A stretch of DNA of 15,983 bases from NCBI GenBank assembly GCA_043718505.1, contig JAYSVN010000035.1, forward strand, positions 1 to 15,983, given 5' to 3'. Below are positions 14,452 through 15,983 of the stretch, one piece after another. Made by a program: the position numbers and the translations under genes. Numbering within the stretch: the first letter of the stretch is position 1; the number at the start of each line of letters is the position of its first letter. The notes under the pieces were generated by a model. The model was not told the origin of the DNA. It saw nothing but the letters and a program-made list of their open reading frames with translations, and did not search any database. This DNA comes from JAGOSA01 sp043718505. Its GTDB lineage: Bacteria; Patescibacteriota; Minisyncoccia; Phycocordibacterales; UBA9973.

Positions 14452-14460
14452 TTCTCTGTA

Positions 14461-15627
14461 ATGGCATCTGCCAAAAATAAAAAACAAGTATCGGCAAAAA
14501 AAGTTTTGATTTTACACATCGGCTCAGATAGTGTCGTTGGCGCACTTGGCATTTTTTCTGACAACGACCGACCACACATTGTTGAAACGGCTGAAGAAGA
14601 AATTAAACTAACCACGCATGAAAGCGAACTTGAATTCATGAAGCTCTTCCGTAATGCTGCAGTTCGGGTGACGGAAACCCTTTCGCGCGCAGGTCACTTT
14701 ATACCCGAACATGTCCATGTTTCTCTTGAATCACCGTGGTTTACCGGGCAAACCCGCACTATTTACTATTCAAAAAAAGAACCCTTTGTTTTCAGCGAAA
14801 AGCTGTCCAATAGCCTCATCGATCAGGACTTTTTGCAGTATAAAAAAGAAGCTGAATCAGTTTATGGCGAATCACTGCAGGCACTTGATAAATCTGTCAT
14901 TACAACCAAAGTAAATGGCTTTCAAATCGCGCAACCCTACGGTAAAAAAGGTCGCGAAGTAACTATTCTCTATTATGCCAGCCTAACGCCAAAACTGTTT
15001 GTCGATAGCTTGTGTGAAAGTTTGGAAAAAGTTATTCGCGGCCGCATTCAATTTTTCTCAGCCTCAGTTGCCCTTTCTGCTGCACTATATATGACACTTG
15101 AACGCAAGAAAAAACTGCTTGTTGTCTCAATTGGTGGGGAAGTCACGGAACTCCTTTACCTCGAAGACGGTATTTTGGTTAATACAAGTACTTTTCCCTC
15201 CGGCCGACACCTTCTCCTGCGAACTCTCGGCGATGAGCTCAAGCAAAATCCACTTGAAGTTTTTTCTCTGCTTAATATGTGTCGCGACGGACGCGCTCAC
15301 GAAACAATCACAGCCAAGATCAATCAAATTGTTGAATCAGTTGAAAAAGCCTGGACTAAAGACCTGCGCAATGCCGTTCATGAAGTTGTCGGTCCCGGTT
15401 CGGCTGAAGTTCCGGTTATGATTATCGGGGCAGCTGATACATTGCCCTGGTTTAAGAAGATGGTAGCTAATGAACATATGACTAGCCGCAAACTTGAAGC
15501 TGCCATAAGTGCCAAGACCTGGAGTGGTATTATTTCAGCTGATTTTGTAAAGCAGCAATCACCGTCGCAGACACTTGCCCCACTTATCCTCGCAGATTGT
15601 CTGTACATTTACGGTATTAATGTATAA
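14461..15627 (+). CDS. FtsA/PilM-like protein with degenerate nucleotide-binding motifs
   Basis: The 388-residue product has the layout of FtsA/PilM actin-like proteins. A phosphate-1-like loop LILHIGSDSVVGALG lies near residues 16-30. An SHS2-like (1C) insertion follows, spanning about 60-190 and including VHVSLESPWFTG and SVITTKVNGFQIAQPYG. A phosphate-2-like strand LLVVSIGGEVTELLYLEDG covers about 219-237 and leads into FPSGRHLLLRTL. The C-terminal part holds VMIIGAADTLPWF. The acidic residues normally found in the two phosphate loops (DIG) are replaced by H19 and S223, so ATP binding or hydrolysis may be lost. The C-terminus lacks an obvious amphipathic membrane helix. It is followed 11 bases later by a single-pass membrane protein, an order that recalls pilM-pilN. 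A role as a cytoplasmic scaffold for that partner is inference. Confidence 0.75.
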   Translation: MASAKNKKQVSAKKVLILHIGSDSVVGALGIFSDNDRPHIVETAEEEIKLTTHESELEFMKLFRNAAVRVTETLSRAGHFIPEHVHVSLESPWFTGQTRTIYYSKKEPFVFSEKLSNSLIDQDFLQYKKEAESVYGESLQALDKSVITTKVNGFQIAQPYGKKGREVTILYYASLTPKLFVDSLCESLEKVIRGRIQFFSASVALSAALYMTLERKKKLLVVSIGGEVTELLYLEDGILVNTSTFPSGRHLLLRTLGDELKQNPLEVFSLLNMCRDGRAHETITAKINQIVESVEKAWTKDLRNAVHEVVGPGSAEVPVMIIGAADTLPWFKKMVANEHMTSRKLEAAISAKTWSGIISADFVKQQSPSQTLAPLILADCLYIYGINV

Positions 15628-15628
15628 T
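15623..15628 (+). promoter_or_regulatory. Possible -10 element of the last gene
   Basis: TATAAT overlaps the stop codon of the preceding gene (TAA at 15625-15627) and ends 10 bases before the ATG at 15639, matching the short spacing seen elsewhere in the window. Operon readthrough alone could equally explain expression. Confidence 0.35.
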
Positions 15629-15638
15629 AAAAAGTAAT

Positions 15639-15983
15639 ATGGCAAAAAACTTTTTACACGATATTCGTCCGGCAGAACATCACGGTAAGCGTGCTGCTAA
15701 AAGTCATCGCATAGAAGACGATGATCCTATTGAGGAAACAACACGTTCTGTTCAATTGCCGCCTCGTTTTCGTGAGAAAACTTTTCAGCCACAGCCAACC
15801 CGCAGATCCCGCAAAATGATTTGGATCATTGCCGTACTCGTCATTCTTGGTGGTACCATTGCCGTTATGACATATTTGGCTTCAGCAAAAGTAACACTCA
15901 TGCCAAAAAATCAGGTAATCAATCTGGATAATAGCGTTTTCAACGCCACGTTGGCTGGTGATGAGAAAACTCTTTCATTTAAA
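15639..15983 (+). CDS. Single-pass membrane protein, N-terminal part (runs off the window)
   Basis: The frame is open from ATG 15639 to the last base, giving 115 residues of a longer protein. Residues 1-59 form a charged, proline-containing and probably disordered cytoplasmic tail (MAKNFLHDIRPAEHHGKR to TRRSRK). Residues 60-80 are one membrane segment (MIWIIAVLVILGGTIAVMTY). After it comes an external, beta-rich start (SAKVTLMPKNQVINLDNSVF). Positive charges before the membrane segment place the N-terminus inside. From memory, proteins of this plan follow FtsA-like genes in candidate-phyla genomes and are often labelled baseplate-J-like. A PilN-like partner is an alternative. The name cannot be settled without the C-terminal part. 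There is no Shine-Dalgarno sequence. Confidence 0.8.
   Translation, partial: MAKNFLHDIRPAEHHGKRAAKSHRIEDDDPIEETTRSVQLPPRFREKTFQPQPTRRSRKMIWIIAVLVILGGTIAVMTYLASAKVTLMPKNQVINLDNSVFNATLAGDEKTLSFK

Noticed and set aside
14398..14460. alaS ending early because of a frameshift or nonsense mutation
   Set aside because: The protein ends cleanly after the editing core. The following 60 bases are AT-rich intergenic sequence with a promoter for the next gene, and no remnant of a C-terminal domain is seen in any frame.
1..15983. UGA reassigned to glycine or tryptophan, as in some candidate phyla
   Set aside because: All conserved proteins are complete under the standard bacterial code, with no in-frame TGA to explain.

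Overview
The window reads as chromosomal DNA from a member of the Candidate Phyla Radiation (Patescibacteria, probably a Parcubacteria-type lineage). The reasons are: a shortened alanyl-tRNA synthetase of 596 residues; a protein that looks like the N-terminal half of the TraG/VirD4-like proteins common in these genomes; a sigma-region-4 plus HARE-HTH protein; an FtsA/PilM-like protein followed by a single-pass membrane protein; moderately AT-rich DNA; and gene starts with no Shine-Dalgarno sequence. The lineage is an inference from gene content, because no rRNA is present. The standard bacterial code fits: no conserved ORF needs TGA to be read as an amino acid.

Layout. 1-285: C-terminal end of a probable DNA polymerase III delta' subunit. 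347-2026: frr and rseP, closed by a terminator shared with a convergent small membrane-protein gene (2070-2444, minus strand, the only minus-strand gene). 2618-4438: typA/bipA. 4551-5579: an unusual regulator with a sigma-70 region 4 module, a HARE-HTH and a second winged-helix-like module. 5581-5685: a highly structured intergenic element that probably also ends transcription. 5715-8002: a TraG-N-like membrane-anchored protein and mltG. 8090-8557: an orphan gene. 8593-9777: mnmA. 9881-10733: a coiled-coil protein and an MgtC-family membrane protein. 10833-14400: pepF and alaS, one base apart. 14461-15983: a degenerate FtsA/PilM-like protein and the start of a single-pass membrane protein that runs off the window.

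Functional picture. Most of the window is core housekeeping: replication clamp loading, ribosome recycling, a ribosome-associated GTPase, tRNA charging and thiolation, peptide turnover, membrane proteolysis and peptidoglycan cleavage. Three less ordinary units sit among these: the sigma4/HARE regulator, the TraG-N-like/mltG pair, and the pseudo-FtsA/membrane-protein pair. The last two could belong to envelope-spanning or secretion/pilus machinery, but that is inference.

Expression signals are unusually readable. Several genes have a -10 hexamer (often extended TGn-TATAAT type) ending only 6-12 bases before the ATG, which predicts leaderless or nearly leaderless mRNAs. All 15 complete stop codons are TAA or TAG. 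There are no tRNA or rRNA genes, CRISPR arrays, insertion sequences or prophage genes that I can see. No gap longer than 300 bases lacks a gene.
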